Positions 24,047-33,545 of a stretch of DNA of 64,000 nt are shown piece by piece. A program made the position numbers and the translations under genes. The notes under the pieces were generated by a model that had not been told where the DNA came from, did no database searches, and saw only the letters and a program-made list of their open reading frames with translations. This DNA is from Leptospiraceae bacterium (GTDB taxonomy: Bacteria > Spirochaetota > Leptospiria > Leptospirales > Leptospiraceae). The DNA is taken from the NCBI GenBank assembly GCA_016708435.1, contig JADJFV010000035.1:257774-321773 (forward strand), written 5' to 3'. Positions within the stretch are counted from its first letter, which is position 1, and each line of letters opens with the position of its first letter.

Positions 24047-25537
24047 CTAATTGGATATTAAAACGTCTTTTCTTGCTAAATCAAATATTTGAACTAAGAA
24101 ATTGGATAGCTCTTCCCCGGCTTCTTTGGAAGGACGAATTTTATAATTAAAAACTTTTAGTCCGAAGCGGATAAAGAAGTTATCCACAAACTCACTTTCG
24201 GAACGAAGAGAGAAATTCCAAGCGGAAGGTTTCTTTTTCCAGCTTAGTTTTAGAAAACTTCCTTTCTCCTGATTGGCATGGACTAATACAGTGGTGAAAT
24301 GATAAATCAACTCTTCTAAATTTCCGGGAATCGCAAGGTCAATTGCCCAAGAGGGAATTAAGTAAGAGAATCCACCGGAAACAGATGTCTTAGAAAAATC
24401 TTTTAGCGCAAAAGATAGATTACCCTCTCCTGGTTTGTTTGAAAAGATTCCATTTACAGTAATTTCTTTATTATCAAAATCAAGCCCATAGATGGTAGCT
24501 TGAAAGGAAATCAGAATCTTAAAATTATAAAGACTTAAAGTAGGAAGAGCAAATGCTTTTGAAAAATCTAATTCGTCGTTTCCGTCATTTGTGGAATAGG
24601 GAATAATTTTTCCGCCGGCAGTATAGAATTTACAATAGAGTAGAAGTGACTTACTCTCCATATTTATTTCCAAAATTCGACTACCCGAAGAATTATAGAA
24701 AAGCATTTTAATATTTCCCAATTCACTTATATCGTCGAAATACTCAGCCAGGTAGGGATATTGATTTTGCACATAACGATTGTTAATCCTTCCATTTAAG
24801 ATAACCATTGTTACCCGCTTGTCATTTTTATTTTGATCTTTGAGAAGGGAGTCAGCAGCAAAGTATTGATTCAGGAATCGACTTACAGAAGGAAGATCAT
24901 GCATGAGTAGATCTAATACCTTTCTATTTTCTGAATTTTTTAAATTCGAAAATGTCTTAGAGGCTGGTAGATTCACTTTATCTAAGTTTTCCATGTCGAG
25001 TAGGGATAATAAGGAGCCCAATAAGATTGCTCCTTTTTCATGCGATAAGACTCCGAGATATTGATCTAACTTTAAATCTCCTGAATAGGAATTTGACTTC
25101 GCATAAGATCCACTAGCCACAGAAGATGATTCATTCTTTCGAAGTGAAAACTCTACGCCAAAGTCACCGAATTTCTGGATAGGAATTTTTTCAAAGCTGC
25201 TATCTATTAAATCCACGTTAAAGCCTTCGGGCGAATTCACTCCTGCATATGTAACTGACTTATAGCCATTAGCCGATGATTTCATATACTTGGAATTATA
25301 TAAATCTTTAAAGTCAAATTTATCGAGGGACTTACTTAGATAGCCGTGAAACTCCTCGGCTGATTTATTGAATTTAGTTTTGCTTGCGTAATTCACTAGA
25401 AGATTTAAAAAATCTCCAACTGATCCTTTGTCTTTTCCTTCTACTGATTTTACAGTTGTTAGAAATGTCACTGTCTCTGAAAAAAGAAAAATCGGAAAAA
25501 GTAAAATGACCGCGGTTAATAAATATTTTGCTTTCAT
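24047..25537 (-). CDS. Exported hypothetical protein, partner of the adjacent MCP
   Basis: A 496-residue protein with a signal peptide (MKAKYLLTAVILLFPIFLFS). The rest is strand-rich with no motif I recognise. Its start lies one base beyond the stop of the MCP gene, so the two are co-transcribed and probably work together; a periplasmic sensory or binding role is only inference from that context. Confidence 0.65.
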   Translation of the reverse strand: MKAKYLLTAVILLFPIFLFSETVTFLTTVKSVEGKDKGSVGDFLNLLVNYASKTKFNKSAEEFHGYLSKSLDKFDFKDLYNSKYMKSSANGYKSVTYAGVNSPEGFNVDLIDSSFEKIPIQKFGDFGVEFSLRKNESSSVASGSYAKSNSYSGDLKLDQYLGVLSHEKGAILLGSLLSLLDMENLDKVNLPASKTFSNLKNSENRKVLDLLMHDLPSVSRFLNQYFAADSLLKDQNKNDKRVTMVILNGRINNRYVQNQYPYLAEYFDDISELGNIKMLFYNSSGSRILEINMESKSLLLYCKFYTAGGKIIPYSTNDGNDELDFSKAFALPTLSLYNFKILISFQATIYGLDFDNKEITVNGIFSNKPGEGNLSFALKDFSKTSVSGGFSYLIPSWAIDLAIPGNLEELIYHFTTVLVHANQEKGSFLKLSWKKKPSAWNFSLRSESEFVDNFFIRFGLKVFNYKIRPSKEAGEELSNFLVQIFDLARKDVLISN

Positions 25538-25538
25538 T

Positions 25539-28091
25539 TTACTTATCTAACTTAAAGAAGCTCATTTCCTTTTTTAGCAAATCTGCTGTGTTTGCAATTC
25601 CCTGTGAGCTGGCATTTAGCTCTTCTACACCGGCTGCTGTTGACTGGGTAATTTCATTTATCCCGTAAATAGTCTTAGCCACTTCTTCAATAGCAATTTT
25701 CTGTTCTTGCATCGCTGTTCGAATTAAGGAAGTCATTTGATTTAAGCTGTTTACTTCTTCATTTGCAATCGAATTGATTGACTTTTGCATCTTTACTTGT
25801 AATTCCAGGGTTTCAGCCATTGACTGAAAAGAGTTTACTCCTTCAATAACTTTGTGGATAATCTGAATTGTATCCTGAATGATTTTACTACCCATTGCAA
25901 TTTCAGTCTGGTTTGTGCTAACTAAAGAAGAAATGTCTTTGATACTTCGAGAGGTTTTATCTGCGAGTTTTCCAATCTCATCGGCTACTACTGCGAAACC
26001 TCTACCGGAATCACCGGCTCTTGCTGCTTCGATGGCAGCATTAAGTGAAAGCAGATTGATTTGTTGCGAAATGCTGGTGATTATTTCCATTACGTTTGTG
26101 ATCTGCTTGGAGCTAGAACTAATATTCGAAATGCTTGCATTCATCTGATCGAGAGATTTTTCTCCCTTGCTTGCATCTTTTACAATTGTTAATACGTTTC
26201 GGCTAATGCTTGTTATCTCATCCGCCATCGAGGAAATAGTTTCTGTGAGTTCTGCCATTTTACCATCTAGAATTGTCACTTTAGAAAATTGATCTTCTGC
26301 TCTTGCGTTTACACTATCAATACCGGCAGAAATTTCCTCTATCGAAGCAGAAATTTCCTCAGACGAAGCTGCTTGCGTTTGCGTATTGCTCGAAAGATTA
26401 TCTAGTGCTGAATGCATTTCATCGGCTGAGTTTGCTAGATTGTTTGCTATTTGAATATCACTGTGGATAATGGAAGATAGCTTATTGGTGAATGAATAGA
26501 GGCTTCTTTCAATGTTTCCTATTTCATCCATGGAGATAATATTAATTTGCCCTGTTAGATTTCCTTCTGCCATTTGTTTTAAAATAAAAGAGCTGTCTTC
26601 GAGTGGTTTTAATTTTAAATTCAAAAGATGATAGATAAAAAAGCCAGTGGCTACTAAAGTAAGCAGTGTAATGATAGAAATATCGCGTATACTTACTAGG
26701 GCAGGCTTTTCTAAGTCTTCTTGTAAAATAGTGCTGACCACAATAAAATTATACTTAGAGCTAATTTGTTTTAACATGGCTCTGATGTTTCCATCATCGG
26801 TATATAGGAATGATTTTTTATCTTCAAAGTCTCTAAGATAATCAGCAAAAAATTCAGTTTGTTTATTTTTCATAATTTGCTTTGGATCTTTGTGGGCAAT
26901 GACTGTTAGGTTCTTTGTTAATACAAAAGGAAATCCATTTGATCCAATGTTTACATTTTTGATAATTTCCTGTGTGAAATCCCCAATCATAAAAGCAAAT
27001 CCAACTCCAGCGATTACCTTTCCGTTTTCTTTGATTGGAGCGGTAATTAAAATATTTGGATGAAAAGTGATAGGAGAAATTTGTAAATCACTAAAATGAA
27101 CTTTGCCATTTAGAACTGCTTCTATGTTTTTTTGGGAACTAAGGACTTGCTTCATTTGAAGACCAATGCCTTCTTTTTTTGTGGAGCTATTCGCAACGAT
27201 TGTGTAGCTTGAGTCGAGGGTAAAAATAAATGTTCCTTCGTAGTAATTTTTGGAATTAACCATGTAAAGAGACAAATATTGATTTAATGCATTCCAGTTA
27301 TTCTCTTTCACTAAATTTATAATTTCTGGATCTGTTGCAAATTTAGTTATATCTTGTTCTCTGGCACCGTAGAAATTTTCCAGAATTTGCACATTACTTT
27401 CGTTTATATTGTTCATTTGATTTTCAAATGCTTTTGTGAGAGTTTTGGAATTGAGATTGAAAGATACAATTAAAATGGAAACGGATAATAAAAATAGGGC
27501 AGAGCCAATTTGAATGCTGAGAGATATAAAGAGTTTACTATTGTTTTGTCCCTGATCTTTAATACTTTTGTTAAATATTCCTGTGCTTGCCACGCGAGCA
27601 ATTAGATATTCGTTCACAGAAAAAGCCCAAAGTCCATTGAGGACTCCACCGAAAAGTCCGATTCCAATTAAATTAGTAAGTTGATAGATTCTGGTATCCG
27701 TAAATAAGTAGAGGCTAATGGAAACAGATATTATTCCTATGATCCATCGAATTAAAATTTCAAAAGCATGAAATTTTGGAATCAAGGTAAATTTACGTTG
27801 AGCAGTAGAATATACTTCTTCGGAAACTTGCTTTTCATCAGCAGAAAGATTCAAATATTCAATGAAAGGGTTTAGAGTTTTAATATTCAAAAAATATGAT
27901 ATCACTAGCGCGAGTAACGTTATGAAGGTAGAAACAAAGAGTATTATTTGAATTTGCAAAACGTTGAAGTCAATAAAGGCAATTGCGAATACTATGACAG
28001 TTGGAAGGATCATCGCTATTCCTAATGCCTCTGCGTATAACCAGAAATTTATTTTATAGTTTCGTAATAGTTTTTTATGTGTTTCATTCAT
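25539..28091 (-). CDS. Methyl-accepting chemotaxis protein with extended N-terminal membrane region
   Basis: An 850-residue chemoreceptor. Four to five membrane segments occupy residues 15-215, ahead of a periplasmic Cache-like sensor (NSKNYYEGTFIFTLDSSYTIVANSS ... GFAFMIGDFT, in short pieces) at about 230-450. A further membrane segment, HAMP (LKLKPLEDSSFILKQMAEGN) and the long cytoplasmic signalling helix follow. The hairpin tip that binds CheA/CheW is clear (LLSLNAAIEAARAGDSGRG, FAVVADEIGKLADKT). The extra N-terminal membrane part is unusual for MCPs. It heads an operon with the exported protein at 24047. Confidence 0.9.
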   Translation of the reverse strand: MNETHKKLLRNYKINFWLYAEALGIAMILPTVIVFAIAFIDFNVLQIQIILFVSTFITLLALVISYFLNIKTLNPFIEYLNLSADEKQVSEEVYSTAQRKFTLIPKFHAFEILIRWIIGIISVSISLYLFTDTRIYQLTNLIGIGLFGGVLNGLWAFSVNEYLIARVASTGIFNKSIKDQGQNNSKLFISLSIQIGSALFLLSVSILIVSFNLNSKTLTKAFENQMNNINESNVQILENFYGAREQDITKFATDPEIINLVKENNWNALNQYLSLYMVNSKNYYEGTFIFTLDSSYTIVANSSTKKEGIGLQMKQVLSSQKNIEAVLNGKVHFSDLQISPITFHPNILITAPIKENGKVIAGVGFAFMIGDFTQEIIKNVNIGSNGFPFVLTKNLTVIAHKDPKQIMKNKQTEFFADYLRDFEDKKSFLYTDDGNIRAMLKQISSKYNFIVVSTILQEDLEKPALVSIRDISIITLLTLVATGFFIYHLLNLKLKPLEDSSFILKQMAEGNLTGQINIISMDEIGNIERSLYSFTNKLSSIIHSDIQIANNLANSADEMHSALDNLSSNTQTQAASSEEISASIEEISAGIDSVNARAEDQFSKVTILDGKMAELTETISSMADEITSISRNVLTIVKDASKGEKSLDQMNASISNISSSSKQITNVMEIITSISQQINLLSLNAAIEAARAGDSGRGFAVVADEIGKLADKTSRSIKDISSLVSTNQTEIAMGSKIIQDTIQIIHKVIEGVNSFQSMAETLELQVKMQKSINSIANEEVNSLNQMTSLIRTAMQEQKIAIEEVAKTIYGINEITQSTAAGVEELNASSQGIANTADLLKKEMSFFKLDK

Positions 28092-28221
28092 CGTAGTTTC
28101 AATTTCTTTTTTGGCGTTAAGATTCCTAGTATTATTCGAAGTTAATCGATGAAACTTCTTTTTTTTCGTTTATGATTTTCGTTGAATTCGGATAGACTTT
28201 GCAAACTAAGTATGGGAAAAA

Positions 28222-30264
28222 TCATTCGTGATAATCCCAAGCACTTTCATACGAATCGTGAAGCTCCACATGCTCTAAGAATTTTTTGTAGAATTCGTGG
28301 TTGCCGATTGTTCCACTATCCCCCAGAACGACTAATCGCAATTTGGCGCGTGTCATGGCTACGTTCATTCGTCGGATGTCGGAGAGAAAACCAATATCTG
28401 CTTCGTCATTGGAGCGAACGAGGCTAATATATATTATGTCCATCTCTCTTCCTTGGAAAGAGTCGATTGTCGAAATTTCAATGCTGTATTCTTTTTGTAA
28501 ATTTGTTTTATCAAATAAATCCCGCAGAGTTTTAATTTGATCGTTATAAGGAGAAAGGATACCAATTTTAATTTCGGATTTTTGCTTTGCACTCCAATTC
28601 CATTTTTCTAAACAAAGCGTTAGGTGCTTCAGTAAAAGCTCTGCTTCTTTTGTATTGGAAATGCTTAAAGTCTCTTCATTTAACTCTTCGTCAGAGTCTG
28701 TGCCTGCTGTATCAATAAAACAAAGCGGAGAAATTCTCTCCGAGTAACCACATACTGCGTCTAACGTCTTCTCTTTTACAGAAGAATGAGCCTTTAAGTG
28801 ACCATGATAAAACAATTCATTCGAAAAATCCATTATCTCTTCATTCATTCTATACTGAGTATCCAATAGAACAAATGGAGAATCCGATACCGAATCTAAA
28901 CTCTCCTTACTCTGGGTCGGAGCCTGTGGTGAGCTTGTCGAATCCATGCCTCTGTGGCCAATATTCCCTTTTTCCAATCGGAATATAATTTTCTCAAATA
29001 AGGATACGTCTAGTTTGCCGCGCACGGCTTCTGTAGATTTTACTACTGGTGGAAGTTGTTTGTGATCTCCGCAAAATATCACTCGGCTGGCTCGCATAAC
29101 AGCAATCCAAGCAGCAGGCTCTAAGGCTTGCGTTGCTTCATCAATGAAGACTGTTTTAAAATGCATTTTACTTGCAGGAGAATTTGTAATTCCTACGAAC
29201 GTGGAACATATTGCTTCTGACTTTTCTAGAATATCTTTTTGAATCGAAACTTCTAGACTGCGGATAATGGAAAATAGCTCTTTTGCTTCATTACGAAGTG
29301 CAGTTCTCTCTTCTCTTTCTGCTTTTCCAAAATTTCTTTTGAACTTGAAAGCTTTCTTCTGGATTTGCAAAGCTTCTTTTTTATACTTTTGAATTGTATC
29401 GTAATCAGGATGCGAAAGAAGTTTTGCGTCAAATGTATACTGCTCAGAATTTTCAGAAACACGGGCAGGATTTCCCATTCGAAGAACATTTACTCCCAGA
29501 GCTGCCAATTTTTCTACGAGCAAATCTACTGCGTTATTGCTTGCCGCACAGACTAGAACTTGTTTTTCTTCTCTAACGGCTTCTTTGATTATCCGCACAA
29601 GAGTTGTAGTCTTACCTGTTCCCGGTGGACCTTGTATGAGAGCGAAGTCATGAGCGTTTAGAGCAAGCGAATAAGCCTTGTTCTGTGAATCGTTCAACTC
29701 TGTCAAAGGTGGAAATTTCTGATCTTCAAAGTAGGCTTGCCTGTAACCGAGTAAAATTTCTCTTAAATCGGCGAGTCTATTTTTACTAGCCGCAATGACT
29801 TTCGATAAAGCGAATTTCATCTCGTTGTAACTTGTCTCGTTGTAGAATAAGTCTACACCCAATTTGCCTTCGTCAAACCAATCTGGCATCTCGGACTCAG
29901 AAATCATGACTAGCATCGTTTCATCTTTTAGTTTACGAATCGTTCCATAGACGCGATATTCTTTTCTTTCTTCTTTCGAAAGACCTTCTTTGTTTGTAAA
30001 AATAGAAACAGTCTGACCCGAATGAAATTTATGATCCTTGGCTTTCTCGGGATTTGTGCGGATATTTAGAATTAGACGCTCATTAGACGTGACTTCTTCA
30101 ATATCAATTTGGACAGGATACCAGGTTACACCATTCTTTTGTCTCTCTGCCGGACTTGTTTCCGTAAGTAATGTCTCGTATTCGCTACGCTCATATTCCT
30201 GCTCTATTTCGAGTAGGTGGAGTGTCTGTTCTAATTCTTCGATGGAGTTTATTTTTCGCACCAA
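28222..30264 (-). CDS. SF1 helicase of the UPF1/IGHMBP2 (DNA2/NAM7) type
   Basis: A 680-residue superfamily 1B helicase. An N-terminal beta-barrel region (residues 1-130) precedes the motor. Motif I is QGPPGTGKTTTLVRI (about 214), Ia is ASNNAVDLLVEKL, II is FIDEATQALEPAAW, III is FCGDHKQLPPVVKS, IV is LLDTQYRMNEEI, V is STIDSFQGREMDIIY and VI is NVAMTRAKLRLVVLGD. It unwinds nucleic acid using ATP. Between motifs III and IV there is an unusual Ser/Thr/Pro-rich insert encoded by repeat-like DNA. The start overlaps the end of a small lipoprotein gene by 16 bases. Confidence 0.9.
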   Translation of the reverse strand: MVRKINSIEELEQTLHLLEIEQEYERSEYETLLTETSPAERQKNGVTWYPVQIDIEEVTSNERLILNIRTNPEKAKDHKFHSGQTVSIFTNKEGLSKEERKEYRVYGTIRKLKDETMLVMISESEMPDWFDEGKLGVDLFYNETSYNEMKFALSKVIAASKNRLADLREILLGYRQAYFEDQKFPPLTELNDSQNKAYSLALNAHDFALIQGPPGTGKTTTLVRIIKEAVREEKQVLVCAASNNAVDLLVEKLAALGVNVLRMGNPARVSENSEQYTFDAKLLSHPDYDTIQKYKKEALQIQKKAFKFKRNFGKAEREERTALRNEAKELFSIIRSLEVSIQKDILEKSEAICSTFVGITNSPASKMHFKTVFIDEATQALEPAAWIAVMRASRVIFCGDHKQLPPVVKSTEAVRGKLDVSLFEKIIFRLEKGNIGHRGMDSTSSPQAPTQSKESLDSVSDSPFVLLDTQYRMNEEIMDFSNELFYHGHLKAHSSVKEKTLDAVCGYSERISPLCFIDTAGTDSDEELNEETLSISNTKEAELLLKHLTLCLEKWNWSAKQKSEIKIGILSPYNDQIKTLRDLFDKTNLQKEYSIEISTIDSFQGREMDIIYISLVRSNDEADIGFLSDIRRMNVAMTRAKLRLVVLGDSGTIGNHEFYKKFLEHVELHDSYESAWDYHE
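28895..28968. repeat. Repeat-like insertion inside the helicase reading frame
   Basis: The plus strand here contains GAGCTTGTCGAATCCATG and CCTCTGTGGCCA, sequence typical of dispersed intergenic elements rather than of a helicase gene. It is translated in frame as the segment GHRGMDSTSSPQAPTQS between SLFEKIIFRLEKG and PFVLLDTQYRM, where related helicases have only a short loop. Confidence 0.5.
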
Positions 30265-30485
30265 ACTTCTTGTGGCATATTATTTGCAAATTTAATGAAA
30301 ATAATTTCTTTGGGTGCACAAATAAAAGAAATGTCTTCTTCCTCATGGTAGCCAGAACCTCGCTCTTGCCTGATTGGAACTTTTAATTTTACAATTTTGG
30401 ATTCGTCTATGCCCTTTTTGTTTATGACCTCATAGCTATAACACGAGAATAAAAATAGAATAATAAATAAAATTATTTTACGCAT
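30249..30485 (-). CDS. Small lipoprotein
   Basis: A 78-residue lipoprotein with signal peptide MRKIILFIILFLFSC and the cysteine as likely lipidation site. The mature part (EDISFICAPKEIIFIKFAN) has two further cysteines. It overlaps the genes on both sides (13 bases with the Bor-like lipoprotein, 16 with the helicase), so all three are probably one transcript. Function unknown. Confidence 0.6.
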   Translation of the reverse strand: MRKIILFIILFLFSCYSYEVINKKGIDESKIVKLKVPIRQERGSGYHEEEDISFICAPKEIIFIKFANNMPQEVWCEK

Positions 30486-30775
30486 TCAACACCTACCGTA
30501 TGGGGGCAAACAAGAAAAAGACTCAAACCGCAAAACGCTCCATCTAGCATACTATCATATATATTGATCATCCGAATTCTTTCTCCCGGACAAACAGTTT
30601 CTGGATTCAAATCATTGTAAATCGGAACTGCACCAAAGATTGTAAAAAATCTGAGTTTGATAGATTCTTCTCTTCTAGGAGCTTCACTCTTTGTAATTAT
30701 ATATGGATGACTAAAACATCCAGAGAGGGTAAGAGTGATAAAAAAAAATATTGCGTATCTGTTTATACTTTGCAT
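30473..30775 (-). CDS. Bor/Iss-like small lipoprotein
   Basis: A 100-residue lipoprotein with signal peptide and lipobox (FITLTLSGCFSHP). The mature part carries TVCPGERIRMINIYDSMLDG and an end of CPHTVGVECVK, a layout reminiscent of Bor-family envelope lipoproteins. The match is by pattern only. First gene of the three-gene leftward unit ending in the helicase. Confidence 0.65.
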   Translation of the reverse strand: MQSINRYAIFFFITLTLSGCFSHPYIITKSEAPRREESIKLRFFTIFGAVPIYNDLNPETVCPGERIRMINIYDSMLDGAFCGLSLFLVCPHTVGVECVK

Positions 30776-30805
30776 AGATTTTCAGGCTAGAATTTTTTAA
30801 ATGGG

Positions 30806-30845
30806 TTGACAAGTATTTTTTTATTTTCTTTTAATAATCTAGGAG
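30806..30845 (+). promoter_or_regulatory. Promoter and ribosome site for the lipoprotein at 30851
   Basis: TTGACA at 30806-30811 is followed by a T-rich spacer and TAATAAT at 30832-30838; AGGAG at 30841-30845 lies five bases before the ATG at 30851. An upstream TTG codon at 30806 is the -35 box itself, so it is not the start. The -10 spacing is longer than ideal. Confidence 0.5.
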
Positions 30846-30850
30846 CCATT

Positions 30851-31378
30851 ATGAAATCTTTAAAAAACTTTTTTTTGTTATCCGTTATTCTCTTATTCGT
30901 AAATTGTGCAACAGGCCTTCGAAGCGCCTTACACGAGAATATGAGCGTTATCGACTTTCAAGCAACAACTCCTATTGGCAACTCGGTATTTATCCCCTTT
31001 GTGACTGGGGCAGATAAAGATATTTTATTAACCAATGTAGAAATCACTCAAGCACTTAGAAAATCCGTTATTGGTTCTAAATTTTTTAAATCTCTAAATG
31101 ATAAAACAAAGGAAGATTGGGATTTGAAAGCAGAAATTATAAGGCTTGATAAACCGACATTTGGCGCTGATTTTACAGTAACCGCTGAAATAAAATATAC
31201 ACTTTTCAATAAAGGCACAGTCGTCAAAGACTTCGTCATCACTGAATCAGGCACTGCAACTGTCAGTGAAGAATTGGTTGGATTTAAACGAATGAAAGTT
31301 GCCGATGAAAGGTGCATTCAAAATAACTTAAAAAAATTATTACTTGAACTAAACAATTCCACAAAAGGAAAGAAGTAA
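30851..31378 (+). CDS. Putative lipoprotein
   Basis: A 175-residue lipoprotein. MKSLKNFFLLSVILLFVNC is a signal peptide with a spirochaetal lipobox, followed by a strand-rich body (NSVFIPFVTGADKDILL, DFTVTAEIKYTLFNKG) that resembles small outer-membrane-associated lipoproteins. It ends in a Lys-rich tail. The start at 30851 is set by the AGGAG site. Family unrecognised. Confidence 0.7.
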   Translation: MKSLKNFFLLSVILLFVNCATGLRSALHENMSVIDFQATTPIGNSVFIPFVTGADKDILLTNVEITQALRKSVIGSKFFKSLNDKTKEDWDLKAEIIRLDKPTFGADFTVTAEIKYTLFNKGTVVKDFVITESGTATVSEELVGFKRMKVADERCIQNNLKKLLLELNNSTKGKK

Positions 31379-31406
31379 TTATACGAATAAAAATGGCAGT
31401 ATAGGA

Positions 31407-31979
31407 TTAAATTATTTTTACTCGTTTGTAAACATCGAAAAAATTAAATTCTATATGAAGAGAGGATAATACAAAATTACCTTCGATAGAATTATATTCC
31501 ATTAATTCCCAATTCAATCTTTCATTTCGAATAAATTGCTCTATATGAATTCTTTCTTGGTCAACCAAAATGTATTCTTGAATGCTGGGAACTGACCTAT
31601 ACATTTCGAATTTTTCTCCTCTATCATAATTCTTGGTAGATTCAGAAAGAACTTCAATTACACAAATTGGATTGGTGAGAATATCTTGATTATCCGCTTG
31701 AAACTCTGGCTCACCTGAAATGACCATTACATCTGGATAAACAAAGGCTTGCTTTGAAGGAATCCAAAGTTTTAAATCGGCAGTCATAACGTAATAAGAT
31801 TCATCAAGTAATTGAGTTAGAAGATGACTTAAATTTGAGACAATTAAATTATGAATAAAGCTAGCACCAGTGAATGGAAATACTTCTCCTGCGATGAATT
31901 CACTGCGAGAATCACTTAGTCTTTCTTTCTCTAAGTATTCATCTATCGTAATTTTTTTATCTTGGACTTTCATAAGCAA
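31407..31979 (-). CDS. Uma2-family (DUF820) putative restriction-endonuclease-fold protein
   Basis: A 190-residue protein with the Uma2 layout: TIDEYLEKERLSDSRSEFIAG at the start, then the nuclease-like core with Asp in FVYPDVMVISG, Glu in ICVIEVLSEST and a downstream KFEMYRSVPSIQEYILVDQ. The fold is that of PD-(D/E)xK nucleases; biological targets of the family are unknown. It is a lone gene with a repeat element just upstream. Confidence 0.85.
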   Translation of the reverse strand: MLMKVQDKKITIDEYLEKERLSDSRSEFIAGEVFPFTGASFIHNLIVSNLSHLLTQLLDESYYVMTADLKLWIPSKQAFVYPDVMVISGEPEFQADNQDILTNPICVIEVLSESTKNYDRGEKFEMYRSVPSIQEYILVDQERIHIEQFIRNERLNWELMEYNSIEGNFVLSSLHIEFNFFDVYKRVKII

Positions 31980-31982
31980 TTA

Positions 31983-32073
31983 AAAACTCACCTTACGCAA
32001 GGTGAATGACCAGCGTGCCCATCGCTGGATTTGGGTCTACACCTAACGGTGGGTTCGCTGCCGCCGGGCTATT
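31983..32073. repeat. 91-base dispersed repeat, copy 1
   Basis: The sequence from CTCACCTTACGCAAGGTGA to GCCGGGCTATTA contains small palindromes (CACCTTACGCAAGGTG, CCAGCG...CGCTGG). It recurs inverted at 40741-40830. The rest of the 326-base gap (32074-32305) is A+T-rich with a partial echo (ACGTAAGGTGAACTC at about 32139) and no gene I can support. Confidence 0.75.
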
Positions 32074-32305
32074 AATTTATAAGCTTTATCTAATATTCTT
32101 AATTTCATAAAATGATTCATAGTTTTACTCTTATACGTAAGGTGAACTCAAAATAAATATACTCAAGTTATAATGGTTTTCGAAATGTGATCATCCTGTA
32201 AATTTTGTTAATCCTGTCTAAAAAAAAAATTCCAATGAACCAGAATAGCTATTATGTTTCAATTCCAGTATTCAGTCTTGAAAGAAAAATGTAAACTAAC
32301 TTTTT

Positions 32306-33214
32306 CTAAACTCCCAATACAATATTCTTATAAAGCTCCAATTGTCCTTTTCGAATTTTGACTTCTTTTTCTTCGATGAGCATTTTGGTGAGTTGGATTC
32401 CTTCGTGTCGCTTTTCTTTGATGGTTTGGGAAAACTTTTTATCTTCGAGGGCGATATGAGAGAAGAGCCATTCTTTTAAGTCGATTGCGAGAAGATTCGC
32501 GGCGCGGTCGTTGCCTGCTTCGATTTCTGCTTTTCTTTCTAGAACAGAATAAACAAGAGTCGCATGTTTTTGTTTGTGACCTAGCAGATACGGATAATTT
32601 AGTTTTTCCATTAAATATTCTTCTGTGTGAAAATGCTCAGTGACATAGAGAATTGCTTCCTGCAAAAGCTCCTTGATCTCTGCTTGTCTATTGTCTGATT
32701 TATCGTGCATTGTCATTTCTAACTGGAAGGCAATTTTGATTAGCCACAGGTGCTGGATGTCAATGAGTGGAATATCTAATTTTAATTTAAATCTTGTCCA
32801 GATGTCTTTGATCTTGTGGCGAAGTAATCCTTCTCGATCTAAAGTTTCTTTGGAGTCTTTGGCTGAAAAAACTTGATTGTATAATTCCATTTGTTCAAGG
32901 GATAATATGAATATGCCGTCAATCGCACGTTCTTCAAAAAAAGCTTCCAGATTAGATTTTCTTTGAATGAGAAACTGCGCATACTTCTTGTCTTCCTTTA
33001 AAATATGCTCTGATAACCAATGACGCAAATAACGAAATAATTTTTCCGCCATTGTGCGATCTATCTTTTGTGCTTGAGAAACTAATTTTTTAAGTGAGTG
33101 AATAAATGCCCCGTGTTGTTTGATATGCGCATCTCTTTCCGGGAAAAAAAAATGCAGTGAACAAAGTTTCTTCTGCTCTGAAATGAGAGTCTGCATATTC
33201 GAATGCTTCTGCAA
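32306..33214 (-). pseudogene. Double hemerythrin protein, C-terminal portion (frameshifted)
   Basis: Encodes the end of hemerythrin domain 1 (FFPERDAHIKQHGAF, HILKEDKKYAQ) and all of domain 2: IPLIDIQHLWLIK, HFHTEEYLME, HKQKHATLV and HIALEDKKFS supply the His, Glu and Asp ligands of a di-iron site. The first 20 or so residues of this frame are not native; the genuine N-terminus is read in the overlapping frame from 33410. The break is a run of nine A (T on the coding strand) at 33144-33152; eight would join the frames. Oxygen or redox sensing, or iron storage, is the usual role. Confidence 0.8.
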
Positions 33215-33410
33215 TTGCTTTCTTGAATGTGTCTGCTAATTGGTCATCGTGTTCTGTTTTGATAATCGCATTTAGGTGAAGAACCAATGATACCAACCAA
33301 ACATGCTGTGTGTCGATAAAGGGAATCCCTAGTTGGAAGTTCTGAAATTTCCAGAATTCTTTTACATTTGATACATGTTGAGGGTTTAATAGTTCAGTTT
33401 CTGTTAGCAT
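33090..33410 (-). pseudogene. Double hemerythrin protein, N-terminal portion (frameshifted)
   Basis: Start of the same protein: FQLGIPFIDTQHVWLVSLVLH and YADSHFRAEETLF are the first two ligand helices of hemerythrin domain 1. After the A9 tract at 33144-33152 the frame goes wrong (GKRCAYQTTRG) and stops at 33090. Removing one base gives a continuous protein of about 370 residues with two hemerythrin domains. The tract could be a sequencing slip or a true slippery contingency site. Confidence 0.8.
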
Positions 33411-33545
33411 CTCGCTATGATTTCAGATATTGCGACGAAATCAATAGGAAAGAACACCATCTAATGCTTCTAAAATATGATAAATATCATATTTTAATTT
33501 CTTGAATTTGCAAACCCTAACCCAAAACTGAGACTAGAGACAACT

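Noticed and set aside
28182..28427. Plus-strand frames inside the 3' end of the SF1 helicase
   Set aside because: They mirror helicase motif VI and have no features of their own.
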